From Flavobacterium sp. KMS (GTDB taxonomy: Bacteria; Bacteroidota; Bacteroidia; Flavobacteriales; Flavobacteriaceae), in NCBI RefSeq assembly GCF_000813005.1, contig NZ_JSYP01000003.1, forward strand, positions 1 to 64,000: 64,000 nucleotides of DNA, read 5' to 3'. The position numbers were made by a program, and so were the translations under genes. The notes under the pieces are model-generated. The model searched no databases and was not told the DNA's origin. It was given only the letters and a program-made list of their open reading frames with translations. Shown here in pieces: positions 19,494 to 28,484 of the stretch. Position 1 is the stretch's first letter. Every line of letters begins with the position of its first letter.

Positions 19494-20273
19494 ATGATTT
19501 ACGTTTACGAAATTGTAACAAAGCCTTTAACTTCAAAAATTATTTCAGATGAAATCTGTCCCGTATGTAATAAAAATGGATGTATTGAATTAACATTGTA
19601 TGTGCGTTATATCTCTATGGTTATCCCTTTCTTTGGAATGGGACGAAAAACAGGAGTAGTTTGTACCAATTGCGGTGAAGTTTTAAAAAACCCTGATGCA
19701 TCTGTATTTGCAAAGAAAAAATACTCAGCCAATATAGAAGCTGAGATTAATCAGATTAGAAATAATCACAAAAGAACTTTATGGCAGTTATTATACCCGT
19801 GGTCATTTTGTATTGTATTGCCATTAATCGTTTTAATTGCATTAGGTTATAGTAAGATTAATAACAAATCAATTGAGAAAAAGTCTGAGGAGTATGCTGC
19901 ATTAATTACTAATCCGCAATCTGGAGATATTTACAAATCAACATGGTCTCAAGAAAATAGCCAGTTACAAGGTGCATTAGTGAAACTGATACGAATTGAT
20001 GCTGATACGATGTATGTTATTCGTAGTAAAGAAATGATTCCTATGAGTTTTTCTAAAGCAGAATGGGATAAGCTTTCTTCTAATGCCGATGCATTCGATT
20101 CTAAAGAGTATAAAGTAAAGAAATTTACAGATTTAAAAGGAGGCAATTTTGGGCAGTTTTTCATGTACAATAAAGATCATAATGGTAAAATGACTCCAAA
20201 ATATTTGGGAGCAATACTTGATAATACTGCTGCAATGGATTTAAATTTTGAAACGATAGTACGAGCAAAATAA
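19494..20273 (+). CDS. zinc-ribbon membrane protein of unknown function
   Basis: A 259-residue protein starting with a probable zinc ribbon: CPVCNKNGC near residue 23, then CTNCGEVL near residue 57, four well-placed cysteine ligands. A charged segment follows, then one membrane helix (about 105-122, FCIVLPLIVLIALGY) and a soluble C-terminal domain of about 130 residues with YVIRSKEMIPMSF. I do not recognise a named family. It lies 48 bp after the STM3941-like gene and may be co-expressed with it. Confidence 0.6.
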   Translation: MIYVYEIVTKPLTSKIISDEICPVCNKNGCIELTLYVRYISMVIPFFGMGRKTGVVCTNCGEVLKNPDASVFAKKKYSANIEAEINQIRNNHKRTLWQLLYPWSFCIVLPLIVLIALGYSKINNKSIEKKSEEYAALITNPQSGDIYKSTWSQENSQLQGALVKLIRIDADTMYVIRSKEMIPMSFSKAEWDKLSSNADAFDSKEYKVKKFTDLKGGNFGQFFMYNKDHNGKMTPKYLGAILDNTAAMDLNFETIVRAK

Positions 20274-20281
20274 AAAAGATA

Positions 20282-20331
20282 ATATCAGTAGTTTTTATGA
20301 TTCTAAATAGATTTATAAAAACTACTGATAT
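20282..20331. other. long inverted repeat after the zinc-ribbon gene
   Basis: Arms at 20282-20298 and 20315-20331 (ATATCAGTAGTTTTTAT and its complement) are perfect over 17 bp with a 16-base loop. There is no clear T-run, so it may be a terminator using the TTTTTAT within the stem, or another structured 3' end. Confidence 0.6.
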
Positions 20332-20376
20332 CTTGATAATTTAAATCACTCTAGGTTTTTATTATAATTGAATCTT

Positions 20377-20384
20377 TATCTTTG
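20377..20384 (+). promoter_or_regulatory. -7 promoter box of the DUF1697 gene
   Basis: TATCTTTG matches TAnnTTTG and lies 19 bases before the ATG at 20404, implying a very short leader. The -33 element is not clear. Confidence 0.45.
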
Positions 20385-20403
20385 AAAAAATAAAATCAAT
20401 ACA

Positions 20404-20955
20404 ATGACAACTCATCTCGCATTACTTCGTGGAATCAATGTTTCTGGACACAACATGATAAAAATGGAAGCTCTAAAAACAACACTTGAAGCTATTGGTT
20501 TTAAGAACGTACAAACATATATTCAGTCGGGAAATGTATTTGTAGATACCGATGAAGACAATGCATCCAAAGTTGGCTTTGTAATCAAACAAGAAATTTT
20601 TAAAGTCTTTGGACACGAAGTACCTATTGTTGTTATTAATAAACAAGATTTAGAAGCTTGTTTTAAGAACAATCCTTTCTTAAAAGAAAAAGACGCTGAT
20701 ATTAAAAAATTGTACGTAGCTTTTATTTCGATAGCATTGAAAAGTGATAGTATAAATGATTTAAAAATAAGTCAGTTTAAGCCAGACGAAGCTAGTATTG
20801 ATGGCAACAGAATATTTATTAAATACGCTGTTGGAGCAGGAAAAACCAGATTTGACCAGAAATATATTGAGAAAAAACTAAACGTAACTGCAACGATTAG
20901 AAACTGGAATACAGTAACTCAATTATTAAAAATTTACGAAGAAAGAGAAGTTTAA
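20404..20955 (+). CDS. DUF1697 family protein
   Basis: A 183-residue soluble protein with the DUF1697 signature: LLRGINVSGHNMIKM at the N-terminus, the segment VQTYIQSGNVFVDT near residue 40, and a C-terminal RNWNTVTQLLKI. The length is typical. The family has known structures but no accepted function that I know of. It is probably monocistronic, with its own -7 box, and it converges with a lipoprotein gene 13 bp away. Confidence 0.85.
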   Translation: MTTHLALLRGINVSGHNMIKMEALKTTLEAIGFKNVQTYIQSGNVFVDTDEDNASKVGFVIKQEIFKVFGHEVPIVVINKQDLEACFKNNPFLKEKDADIKKLYVAFISIALKSDSINDLKISQFKPDEASIDGNRIFIKYAVGAGKTRFDQKYIEKKLNVTATIRNWNTVTQLLKIYEEREV

Positions 20956-20968
20956 AAACTAAACGTAT

Positions 20969-21367
20969 TTACTTAGAAATTTGAATCGATACTTTTTTTA
21001 GATAAATAGTATCAGTATTATGTACGGCACCTTTTCTCATTCCGCCACCAAAAGGATTGTGCAGATCTATAGATTTCTTTTCGTAACCCTCTTTGTAAAT
21101 AGCTTCATTAACATGTAATGGTGGTGCTTCATAACCAACAAAAGTAAATTGAGAATATCTTATTTCTTTTAAATTAAAATAGCCCATTGCATTGGTTAAG
21201 CTTTCTCCTACGTTACAATTTTCGATAGGAGTATGGGTTGTTTCGTCATAGATATAGCCCATAATTTGTGGTCTTTGGCATCTACTTACTAAACAACTCT
21301 GGAATGAAAATGCGACAATAATTAAGGTAATTATTATTCCGAATTTTCTAAAATTTGACTTATTCAC
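20969..21367 (-). CDS. small lipoprotein with carboxypeptidase-regulatory-like fold
   Basis: A 132-residue protein. A signal segment (FGIIITLIIVAFSFQSC) ends in a lipobox-like FQSC, suggesting a lipoprotein. After it, GYIYDETTHTPIENCNV and a later GYFNLKEIRYSQFTFVGYE resemble the Ig-like carboxypeptidase-D regulatory domain common in Bacteroidota surface proteins. The rest is not recognised. It lies 29 bp downstream of the hydroxylase gene and could be in the same transcript. Confidence 0.6.
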   Translation of the reverse strand: MNKSNFRKFGIIITLIIVAFSFQSCLVSRCQRPQIMGYIYDETTHTPIENCNVGESLTNAMGYFNLKEIRYSQFTFVGYEAPPLHVNEAIYKEGYEKKSIDLHNPFGGGMRKGAVHNTDTIYLKKVSIQISK

Positions 21368-21396
21368 TTGTGTTTATTCTTTTAATTAAATTAGGC

Positions 21397-22086
21397 TTAC
21401 TCTAAATTTTTAATAAGCTCATCTGCCATTGGCGTATTCATTCGTTTTAACTCGGCAATCATGAGTTGTTTTTGCTCTTCGCTCATTACTGGTGCAGCTT
21501 TTACAAATTGGTCTTTGTCTGCCTCTTTATAAAACATCGCATCAGTCCATTCATTTCTTATCCCATCGATTACAAGATGAATGCGGTTTTCTGTGCCACG
21601 ATTGGCAACCGAATGAATAAAATTAGCATCTATATACCAACATTCTCCTTCATTCATAATTAAGCGAGTACCATCTAAGATAAACTCGACTTGGCTATTT
21701 GTAATTATCGGAATATGTAATCGAAAAGAATCATCTTCATATCCTAAACAATTATCACTATGCGGTTTAATTTCAGCTCCAGCAGCTAATTGCAATAATC
21801 GAACAGCTGTTTTTTCGAATAAAAAACCATCTAATATTTCTTTAAAATAGGTGCAAGAATCTAATATTTCGGTAGCAACTAGTTTTTCATCATTGTTTGA
21901 AAAAGCATAGATAGCGTCCGATTTTCCGCTTTGTGACATTAAAGCAATCGAAGTCCATTTTCCTGAATAATCATTCGTATTATAATGATCAATCCAGTTT
22001 TTATCGATGATTTTCTGGAAATCATTTTTTAGTTTTTCCTTATCAAACAAAAGAGGAAACTTTATAGAGCGTACTAATTTATCCAT
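21397..22086 (-). CDS. aspartyl/asparaginyl beta-hydroxylase family dioxygenase
   Basis: A 229-residue protein of the Fe(II)/2-oxoglutarate-dependent Asp/Asn beta-hydroxylase family. The core shows EIKPHSDNCLGYEDDSFRLHIPI, giving a His-x-Asp metal pair and the Arg-x-His next to it. A second His lies in FIHSVANRGTENRIHLVID, with an Arg likely to bind 2-oxoglutarate. The N-terminal third is family-specific. It is encoded 3 bp after a gene whose product has an HEAGH motif, so the two are almost certainly co-transcribed. The protein or metabolite substrate is unknown. Confidence 0.85.
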   Translation of the reverse strand: MDKLVRSIKFPLLFDKEKLKNDFQKIIDKNWIDHYNTNDYSGKWTSIALMSQSGKSDAIYAFSNNDEKLVATEILDSCTYFKEILDGFLFEKTAVRLLQLAAGAEIKPHSDNCLGYEDDSFRLHIPIITNSQVEFILDGTRLIMNEGECWYIDANFIHSVANRGTENRIHLVIDGIRNEWTDAMFYKEADKDQFVKAAPVMSEEQKQLMIAELKRMNTPMADELIKNLE

Positions 22087-22089
22087 GAT

Positions 22090-22596
22090 TTATTCTCTTA
22101 GCCATTTTATCATTGTAGGAAATGCCTTTTTTCCTTCATTTGTTGCTCGTTCTTTTCCTAATGTAAGTCCTGCCCATTCAAGAAAAGGCAAACCTATATA
22201 GTTTTCATCGTTAAAATTTGAAATTAACCATTCTGAATCGTTCTTGTATCCATTAGGATGAAACACAAATTCTATTGGTAATTTTAAATATTTTGCTGCG
22301 GCAAAAGACCATAGGATTGTTGCAATTTCTTCTCCTTCAGTTGGCCAATTAGCGGCCATTTTATCTGTGCCAACTAATTCTCTTTCAGCTGTGGTAGTTA
22401 CAGCCAGATGTCCTGCTTCATGTAGAATGTCTCCTGGATATAATAATTTTTCAAAATCAATATAAATACAATTTGAGCCTAAAGATAATCCTGGTAAAAA
22501 AGTGTTATTTAATTCCTTTTCGACAACTTTAATTCCGATTTGGTCCAAGAAAAATAAAATCTTCTCTATTTCTAAGCTCTTTTCTTTTACAGGCAT
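22090..22596 (-). CDS. putative zinc-binding HExxH protein paired with the hydroxylase
   Basis: A 168-residue protein with a possible metallopeptidase motif HEAGH (near residue 80, in LYPGDILHEAGHLAVTTT) and a downstream acidic segment WPTEGEEIATILWSFAAAKY that could supply the third ligand. I do not recognise a named peptidase family. The stop codon lies only 3 bp before the start of the hydroxylase gene, indicating translational coupling and a joint role. It could also be a structural or immunity-like protein that keeps only the motif. Confidence 0.6.
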   Translation of the reverse strand: MPVKEKSLEIEKILFFLDQIGIKVVEKELNNTFLPGLSLGSNCIYIDFEKLLYPGDILHEAGHLAVTTTAERELVGTDKMAANWPTEGEEIATILWSFAAAKYLKLPIEFVFHPNGYKNDSEWLISNFNDENYIGLPFLEWAGLTLGKERATNEGKKAFPTMIKWLRE

Positions 22597-22673
22597 TTGT
22601 ATGACTTTTAAAATAATATTATTGAGTTATATAGTTAGAATACATAAAACCAAGACTGTAACAAAAAAAAAGC

Positions 22674-22755
22674 TAACCATATAAGTAATATAAGTTCATT
22701 TAAGTTTGCACAGATTCGATTATACTTACATTTACTTACGTTGCTTATATGGTTA
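22674..22755. repeat. 82-bp palindromic intergenic element, copy 1
   Basis: Starts TAACCATATAAGTAATATAA and ends ACTTACGTTGCTTATATGG followed by TTA. The ends pair over about 22 bp and pairing continues inward with mismatches. A second copy of identical length lies at 26819-26900. Some differences between the copies are compensatory within the stem. Confidence 0.8.
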
Positions 22756-22776
22756 AAATAATTAATGTCTTACTGT

Positions 22777-23505
22777 TTATATCAAATCGCAATACCAAAA
22801 TCCATAATCAAAAGCATCGCTTGCATTTGTATCACAAGCTGTATCGCTAGATTCTGTTTTAGGTTTTTCATATTTTCGATGTACAATTTCTCCAATTTCA
22901 AATTGTATTGGTTCAGAAAAAATAGGTCCATCGAAAGTAAAGGTATGAAATTCGCCATTTTCTCCACATACATCTACATTATCTGGCAAATCATTTATAA
23001 AATTCTGATCGATTACACGACCTACAAAACTTTTATCCAGAAAGCGTTCGTTTACACAAACCACTATTGTTTTAAAACCTAAAGATATAAATTCCTGAAT
23101 TAAATCTTTTGTTGGTATTTTCCATAACGGGAATACGGCTTCAAAGCCAATATCTACCAATTTATCTTCACGGTACTTTCGTAAATCTTCCAGAAATATA
23201 TCTCCAAAAATAGAATATTTAACACCTTGATCTTTAAGTTTAGCCAATGTTTTAGTCATTACTTCTTCGTACACTTCCATAGTTGGCATTTCTGGAATTT
23301 GCATAATTTCTAGCGGTAATCCAATACTTTTTGCTTGTTGTTCTAATAACTCTACACGAACTCCATGCATCGAAATACGCTGAAACTGCTGGTTGACGCT
23401 TGTAAGTAAACAATTTATTTCGAATTCTTTTTCTTGTTGTATTTTGTATAATGCTAAAGCTGAGTCTTTGCCGCTGCTCCAATTAAATAAGGCGATTTTT
23501 TTCAA
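22777..23505 (-). CDS. diphthine--ammonia ligase-type ATP-binding protein
   Basis: A 242-residue member of the adenine nucleotide alpha-hydrolase superfamily (the DUF71/diphthine-ammonia ligase group). The PP-loop is ALFNWSSGKDSALALYK at the N-terminus. Other conserved blocks are FGDIFLEDLRKYRED near residue 100 and DVCGENGEFHTFTFDGPIF near residue 190. Bacteria do not make diphthamide, so the real substrate here is unknown; an ATP-dependent amidation is inferred. It is divergent from the M1 aminopeptidase gene and flanked downstream by the 82-bp palindromic element. Confidence 0.82.
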   Translation of the reverse strand: MKKIALFNWSSGKDSALALYKIQQEKEFEINCLLTSVNQQFQRISMHGVRVELLEQQAKSIGLPLEIMQIPEMPTMEVYEEVMTKTLAKLKDQGVKYSIFGDIFLEDLRKYREDKLVDIGFEAVFPLWKIPTKDLIQEFISLGFKTIVVCVNERFLDKSFVGRVIDQNFINDLPDNVDVCGENGEFHTFTFDGPIFSEPIQFEIGEIVHRKYEKPKTESSDTACDTNASDAFDYGFWYCDLI

Positions 23506-23609
23506 AGGAATTGTTTAAATATTTTCTGAAAGTAAACATACAAATTTCCTTCGATTTGTTCATCAATCCTTTGTAACTTTGGAGACCTTTGCATCAAATA
23601 AAACAAATA

Positions 23610-25697
23610 ATGAAATACCTCTTTTTTTTCTTTTCCCTTTTCAGTTTTGCTCAACAAACCCAATATGTCGATTTTAAATCAGTTTTAGGGGAAATCACTA
23701 TCAATACAGCAGACAGATCACTATCAGGAAATGTGATATATGATTTTGATGTTCTAAAACCTATCGATACTATAAAAATTGATGCTCAAAACATGTCGTT
23801 TTCGAATTTAAAAATTAACGGAAATGAAATTATATTTATTAATACAAACAAGCAATTACAATTGATTTTTCCGTTCCAAAAAGGAAAACACACACTTACA
23901 TTTAATTATTCAGCCAAGCCAAAACAGGCATTATATTTTGTCGGTAACTTCGACTCCACTCAAGGTGATAAATCAGATGATGTAAATGGACAAGTATGGA
24001 CACAAGGACAGGGAAGATATACCAGTAATTGGTTCCCAAGTTTTGATGATGTAAATGAAAAAGTAGTTTTTAACCTAAATATTACTTTTGATAAAAACTA
24101 TAAAGTTATCTCAAACGGATTATTAAAAAACAAACTCGAAAATGGGAATTCTATTGTTTGGCAATATCGAATGCAAAATCCTATGAGCTCTTATTTACTA
24201 ATGCTTGCCATTGGGAAATATGAAGAAAAAGAGCTCAAATCTAAATCTAGAATTCCTTTAGAATACTACATCGAAAATAATGATATCTCTCGTTTTGAGC
24301 CAACTTATCGCTATTCTAAACAAATTTTTGACTTTCTGGAGAAAGAAATAGGAGTGAAGTACCCTTGGGAAATATACAAGCAAGCTCCTGTTCGTGACTT
24401 TATATATGCGGGTATGGAGAACACGACTGCTACTTTGCTTTCTACCAGATATGTTGTTGATTCTATAGGTTTTGAAGATAGAAAATACACCAATGTTAAC
24501 GCACACGAATTGGCGCACCATTGGTTTGGGAATTTAATTACTGCCGAAAGTAGTACGCATCATTGGCTGCAAGAAGGTTTTGCAACCTATTATGCTTTGC
24601 TTGCTGAGAAAGAAATTTATGGTGAGGATTATTTTTATTCTAAATTATACGATACTGCACAACAATTAAAATATGCATCAAGAACCGATACAATTCCGGT
24701 CTTGAATGCCAAAGCTAGTTCGCTTACTTTTTACGAAAAAGGAGCTTGGGCATTATTTGTTTTACATGATGCTTTGGGCGATAAAACATTCAAAAAAGTG
24801 ATCAAAAATTATTTGAAAAAATATGCATTTCAAACTGTAAATACAAATGATTTTTTTGAAGAAATAAAAAAACTATCCAATTATGATTTAAAAGAATTCT
24901 CTAAAATATGGCTAGAAACAACTGCTTTTAATAACCAACAAGCAAATGAATTGTTGAGCAAAAATAAAGCAATTCAAATACGCTTAGAAGTTGATAAAGC
25001 TAGTAAAAAACCTTTAGCCGAAAAAGAAGCTTTTCTTATCAAAACATTACAATCCGATGTTTATTTTACAGTTAAAAAAGCAATTGTAAGCCAGCTCAAG
25101 AATGAAAAATACGAAGCTAAAAAACAATTACTCATTCTGGCTTTAAACACAAACAACCTGCAAGTTCGACAAGAAGTAGCTGTTTCTTTGCCAAAAATCC
25201 CTGAAGATTTCAGACCACTATATGAGACTTTACTCGACGATAGATCATACCAAACGCAGGAAATAGCATTGTTTTATTTATGGAATAATTTTCCTTCTCG
25301 TCGCAGCGAATATTTAAATAAATCGAAAAACTGGATAGGATTTAACGACTATAATTTAAGAACATTATGGTTGTCATTAGCTTTATCAACACCTAATTAC
25401 GCAACAGAACCAGAGGTTTTAATTAATGAATTAATAGCATATTCTTCGCCTAAATATGAAGCAACAACGCGCCAAAATGCTTTAGAGAAATTAATAGATT
25501 TTCGATTAACAAATGATATTGTATTGACAAACTTAGTAAATGCGACAACGCATCATATGTGGCAATTTTCTAAATTTGGTAGAGATACCATTCGATTATT
25601 ATTAAAAAATAGTGAAATGCGTACTTCATTTGAAAGAATTTTGCCTAATTTGTCCTCGAATGAACAGTTTCAATTAGAACGTTTGTTGAAAGAGTAA
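23610..25697 (+). CDS. M1 family zinc aminopeptidase, secreted
   Basis: An exported gluzincin peptidase that removes N-terminal residues from peptides. The signal peptide is KYLFFFFSLFSFAQQ. An N-terminal beta domain leads to the exopeptidase motif AGMENTTATL and the zinc site HELAHHW (near residue 298), with the third ligand Glu in LQEGFA 18 residues later. The last 230 residues form HEAT-like helical repeats. The start at 23610 puts the signal peptide at the very N-terminus; an upstream in-frame ATG (23589) adds seven residues and is less likely. The length of 695 residues is typical for Bacteroidota members. Confidence 0.92.
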   Translation: MKYLFFFFSLFSFAQQTQYVDFKSVLGEITINTADRSLSGNVIYDFDVLKPIDTIKIDAQNMSFSNLKINGNEIIFINTNKQLQLIFPFQKGKHTLTFNYSAKPKQALYFVGNFDSTQGDKSDDVNGQVWTQGQGRYTSNWFPSFDDVNEKVVFNLNITFDKNYKVISNGLLKNKLENGNSIVWQYRMQNPMSSYLLMLAIGKYEEKELKSKSRIPLEYYIENNDISRFEPTYRYSKQIFDFLEKEIGVKYPWEIYKQAPVRDFIYAGMENTTATLLSTRYVVDSIGFEDRKYTNVNAHELAHHWFGNLITAESSTHHWLQEGFATYYALLAEKEIYGEDYFYSKLYDTAQQLKYASRTDTIPVLNAKASSLTFYEKGAWALFVLHDALGDKTFKKVIKNYLKKYAFQTVNTNDFFEEIKKLSNYDLKEFSKIWLETTAFNNQQANELLSKNKAIQIRLEVDKASKKPLAEKEAFLIKTLQSDVYFTVKKAIVSQLKNEKYEAKKQLLILALNTNNLQVRQEVAVSLPKIPEDFRPLYETLLDDRSYQTQEIALFYLWNNFPSRRSEYLNKSKNWIGFNDYNLRTLWLSLALSTPNYATEPEVLINELIAYSSPKYEATTRQNALEKLIDFRLTNDIVLTNLVNATTHHMWQFSKFGRDTIRLLLKNSEMRTSFERILPNLSSNEQFQLERLLKE

Positions 25698-25740
25698 GAA
25701 TAGAAGAAAGAGAATAGAAGAAAGAGAATAGAAGAAAAGG
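25697..25740 (+). repeat. 14-bp tandem repeat after the aminopeptidase gene
   Basis: AGAATAGAAGAAAG occurs three times in direct succession (25697, 25711, 25725; the last copy slightly altered), starting at the stop codon. A purine-only strand of this kind may form unusual DNA structure or be a slippage product. Confidence 0.75.
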
Positions 25741-25828
25741 ATAGAGGAAAGAAATAGATTAAAGGTTTAGTCTATTTTCTAGCTTCTTTTATCTATTTTC
25801 TTTCAGATAAAAAAACTACAATACATTT

Positions 25829-26728
25829 ATGAGAGCATTGGTTATTTCAGGAGGAGGAAGCAAAGGAGCTTTTGCCGGAGGAGTTGCACAATATTTATTA
25901 CAAATAAAAAAATGTGAATACGATTTATTTCTAGGGACATCTACTGGAAGTTTACTTATTCCGCATTTGGCACTTGGAAATATTGATAAAATCCATGGAA
26001 TCTACACCAATGTGAGCATGAATAAAATATTTAATATCAGTCCTTTTGTTGTAAAAGAGAAAGGCGGTATTGATATTGTTACCATAAATCACTTTAATGT
26101 ATTACGCCAGTTTTTTAAAGGGAAAAGAACTTTTGGCGAAAGCAAAAGATTGCAAAAATACATCAAAGATCATTTGTCTTTATCTGAATTTAATCAGCTA
26201 AAAAAACTAAAAACTGATGTTGTTGTTACGGTTACCAACTTGTCTCGAAATGAAGCTGAATATAAATCGATAAAAGATTGTTCTTACGATGAATTTTGCG
26301 ATTGGATTTGGATATCAAGTAACTATATTCCGTTTATGAGTTTAGTGTCTAAAAACAACTCAGAATATGGAGACGGAGGATTCTCAAGTTTGGTACCAAT
26401 ACGTGAAGCCATAAATCGTGGTGCAACCGAGATAGATGTGGTTATTCTGGAAACTGAAGTAAACACTACAAAAAGTACAATTGGCAAAAATCCGTTCTCG
26501 TTAATGATAGATTTGTTCCGAATTGCTCTAGATCAGGTTGAGAAACATGATATTGCTATTGGAAAACTATTGGCGAAAAACAAAAATGTGAAACTGAACT
26601 TGTTTTATACACCAACAAAACTAACCAATAACGCATTAATTTTTAACAAAGAAGAAATGAAAAAGTGGTGGGAAGAAGGATATGAATATGCTCAGAATAA
26701 GTCTGAAATTATGAGTGATAATAGATGA
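25829..26728 (+). CDS. patatin-like phospholipase
   Basis: A 299-residue lipid acyl hydrolase of the patatin family. The oxyanion loop is SGGGSKGAFAGG near residue 8, the nucleophile elbow is GTSTGS (Ser near residue 40), and the catalytic Asp is in YGDGGFSSL near residue 188, so the Ser-Asp dyad is complete. No signal peptide or membrane segment is visible, suggesting a cytoplasmic or peripheral enzyme. It follows a tandem-repeat gap and precedes a palindromic repeat region. Confidence 0.9.
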   Translation: MRALVISGGGSKGAFAGGVAQYLLQIKKCEYDLFLGTSTGSLLIPHLALGNIDKIHGIYTNVSMNKIFNISPFVVKEKGGIDIVTINHFNVLRQFFKGKRTFGESKRLQKYIKDHLSLSEFNQLKKLKTDVVVTVTNLSRNEAEYKSIKDCSYDEFCDWIWISSNYIPFMSLVSKNNSEYGDGGFSSLVPIREAINRGATEIDVVILETEVNTTKSTIGKNPFSLMIDLFRIALDQVEKHDIAIGKLLAKNKNVKLNLFYTPTKLTNNALIFNKEEMKKWWEEGYEYAQNKSEIMSDNR

Positions 26729-26730
26729 TT

Positions 26731-26950
26731 TTAGATTTTAGAATGTAGATTTTAGATTTATAAGATTGAACTTAAAGTATTTATCTCAAGTTATAAATTA
26801 GTTTCTATTGAATTATTTTAACCATATAAGTGATGCAAGTTTATTTAAGTTTTGTAATGATTAGTTACGCTTATATTTACTTACATCACTTACATGGTTA
26901 ACTTTTTTATAAATTTTATATAAATCTAAAATTTACATTCTAAAATTTAG
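26731..26950. repeat. nested inverted repeats containing the 82-bp element, copy 2
   Basis: The outer arms are 26731-26765 (TTTTAGAATGTAGATTTTAG region) and about 26913-26950, imperfect complements. Inside them lies the 82-bp palindrome at 26819-26900 (TAACCATATAAGTGATGCAA ... ACTTACATCACTTACATGG), sister to 22674-22755. The whole region can fold as a long double hairpin between convergent genes and may also serve as terminator. Confidence 0.7.
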
Positions 26951-26952
26951 TG

Positions 26953-27474
26953 TTACCACATTTCGCTTACTTCTCTTTTAATATAGCCTAAAGCAGCACT
27001 GCTTGGTGATTGCTTATCAAATAAATCATTTAAGATAACCTCACGTAATTTATCTGCACTGTCTACACGGTCGCTCATATTTGCTTTACGAATCATTTGG
27101 ATTGTAGCATTTTTAGCTGTGGTTACAATAGTCCAACATTCATCAGACATGTATATTTGTTGTGTTAAGTTATGCTCAAACTCTTGCTCGATTTGTGCAA
27201 TAACTAAATTTTCATAATCATTTTTATCATTAGATATTGGCGCAACGCGTATCAATAAATTAGTTAAACTAATGCGTTCTAAGTATAAAGTAATTCGCTC
27301 ATAAGCCTGTAATCGTAAAGGCAAAGCTTGTTTTTGAGCATCTTTTTGCAATAACCATCTTCTTGTATTTTGTTTATCCTGAAGATACGATTTGAAAAAA
27401 TAATAAGCTACGCTTCCTGTTATGATTGAAGGTATAGTATAAGCTAGAACTTCTATGATTTTGTTTGAATCCAT
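26953..27474 (-). CDS. membrane-anchored protein of unknown function (DUF7935-like)
   Basis: A 173-residue protein with one N-terminal membrane helix (about 8-27, VLAYTIPSIITGSVAYYFF), then a highly charged helical domain with RLQAYERITLYLERISLTNLLIRVAP. It resembles a small family found across Flavobacteriia, which I think is catalogued as DUF7935, but I am not certain of the number. It is divergent from the TSUP transporter gene. No function is known to me. Confidence 0.65.
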   Translation of the reverse strand: MDSNKIIEVLAYTIPSIITGSVAYYFFKSYLQDKQNTRRWLLQKDAQKQALPLRLQAYERITLYLERISLTNLLIRVAPISNDKNDYENLVIAQIEQEFEHNLTQQIYMSDECWTIVTTAKNATIQMIRKANMSDRVDSADKLREVILNDLFDKQSPSSAALGYIKREVSEMW

Positions 27475-27554
27475 TTTTATAATTTAAGGAAACAAAAATA
27501 TACTTTTGGTTGTAATTCAGCATCATTTTAATTGTAATATTTGTTTAAGAAGGC

Positions 27555-27562
27555 TAATTTTG
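27555..27562 (+). promoter_or_regulatory. -7 promoter box of the TSUP transporter gene
   Basis: TAATTTTG fits TAnnTTTG. A TTG at 27532-27534 is 20 bp upstream, as expected for the -33 element. The gene begins 36 bases downstream, which also supports the TTG start codon. Confidence 0.55.
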
Positions 27563-27598
27563 CCGACATTCAAATTTTAATCAAATATTACACTATAA

Positions 27599-28366
27599 TT
27601 GGAAAACTATATTATAATTTTGCTTTGTTTAGCTGCTTTTGCAGCAGGATTTATTGATGCTATTGTAGGCGGTGGCGGGTTAATCCAAACTCCAATGGGA
27701 TTAATTTTATTACCAAATTTACCTGTTTCGACTGTTATTGGAACTCTGAAATTACCTGCATTTAGCGGAACTGCTTTTGCTGCTTTTCAATACATGAAAA
27801 AAGTAGTTATTCAGTGGAAGTTGTTACTCATTATGATGGTTTTAGCAGTTCCATCGGCATTCTTAGGATCTACTTTATTAACTTATGTAAGTAATGATTT
27901 TATGAAACCGCTGTTATTGGTGGTTTTGTCTCTGTTATTAATTTATACTTATGCTAAAAAGAATTTTGGGCAGCATGAAGCCAAAGATCATTCGGCTAAA
28001 ACTCAAATACTGTATGCTGTTGGAATTAGTATAGTTGTTGGTTTTTATGATGGTTTTATTGGTCCTGGAACGGGTAGTTTTTTTGTAGTTGCTTTTATAG
28101 CCTTAATGGGATTCGACTTTTTGCATGCTTCGGCAAATGCCAAAATGGTGAACTTAGCTACTAATTTCGGATCTATTTGTTTGTTTATTATAAAAGGAAA
28201 GATCATTTGGACAATCGCAATTCCTATGGCCATAAGTAATGGACTTGGCGGATGGCTTGGTGCTAAGCTGGCTATAAATAAAGGAAATGGTTTTATTAGA
28301 GTTTTCTTTTTGATTGTTGTAATCGGTACGTTGATACGTTTTGCTTACGATGTATTTTATAAATAG
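27599..28366 (+). CDS. TSUP family (TauE/SafE) membrane transporter
   Basis: A 255-residue inner-membrane protein with about eight hydrophobic segments, of the sulfite-exporter TauE/SafE family thought to move sulfur-containing or organic anions. The two-fold motifs are AAGFIDAIVGGGGLIQTP near residue 14 and VGFYDGFIGPGTGSFF near residue 147. The start codon is TTG: the reading begins MENYIIILLCLAAF, the normal family N-terminus, and no ATG lies before the first conserved helix. A promoter-like box 36 bases upstream agrees. Substrate unknown. Confidence 0.87.
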   Translation: MENYIIILLCLAAFAAGFIDAIVGGGGLIQTPMGLILLPNLPVSTVIGTLKLPAFSGTAFAAFQYMKKVVIQWKLLLIMMVLAVPSAFLGSTLLTYVSNDFMKPLLLVVLSLLLIYTYAKKNFGQHEAKDHSAKTQILYAVGISIVVGFYDGFIGPGTGSFFVVAFIALMGFDFLHASANAKMVNLATNFGSICLFIIKGKIIWTIAIPMAISNGLGGWLGAKLAINKGNGFIRVFFLIVVIGTLIRFAYDVFYK

Positions 28367-28480
28367 AGGTTCTGAGAGGCTAAGATTCTAAGATGCTAAG
28401 TTTTTTTCATCTTTGATATTTTGAACCTTAGTTCCTCAGAAGCTTAGAACCTTAGACGCTTTAAAAAAAAACAATTGTTT
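28367..28480. repeat. word-repeat block after the TSUP gene
   Basis: Contains GAGGTTCTGAGAGGCTAAGA and CTTAGTTCCTCAGAAGCTTAG, partly inverted with respect to each other, of the same family as 7411-7872 and 15560-16365. A further short block lies at 28580-28625. Confidence 0.65.
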
Positions 28481-28484
28481 GAGT

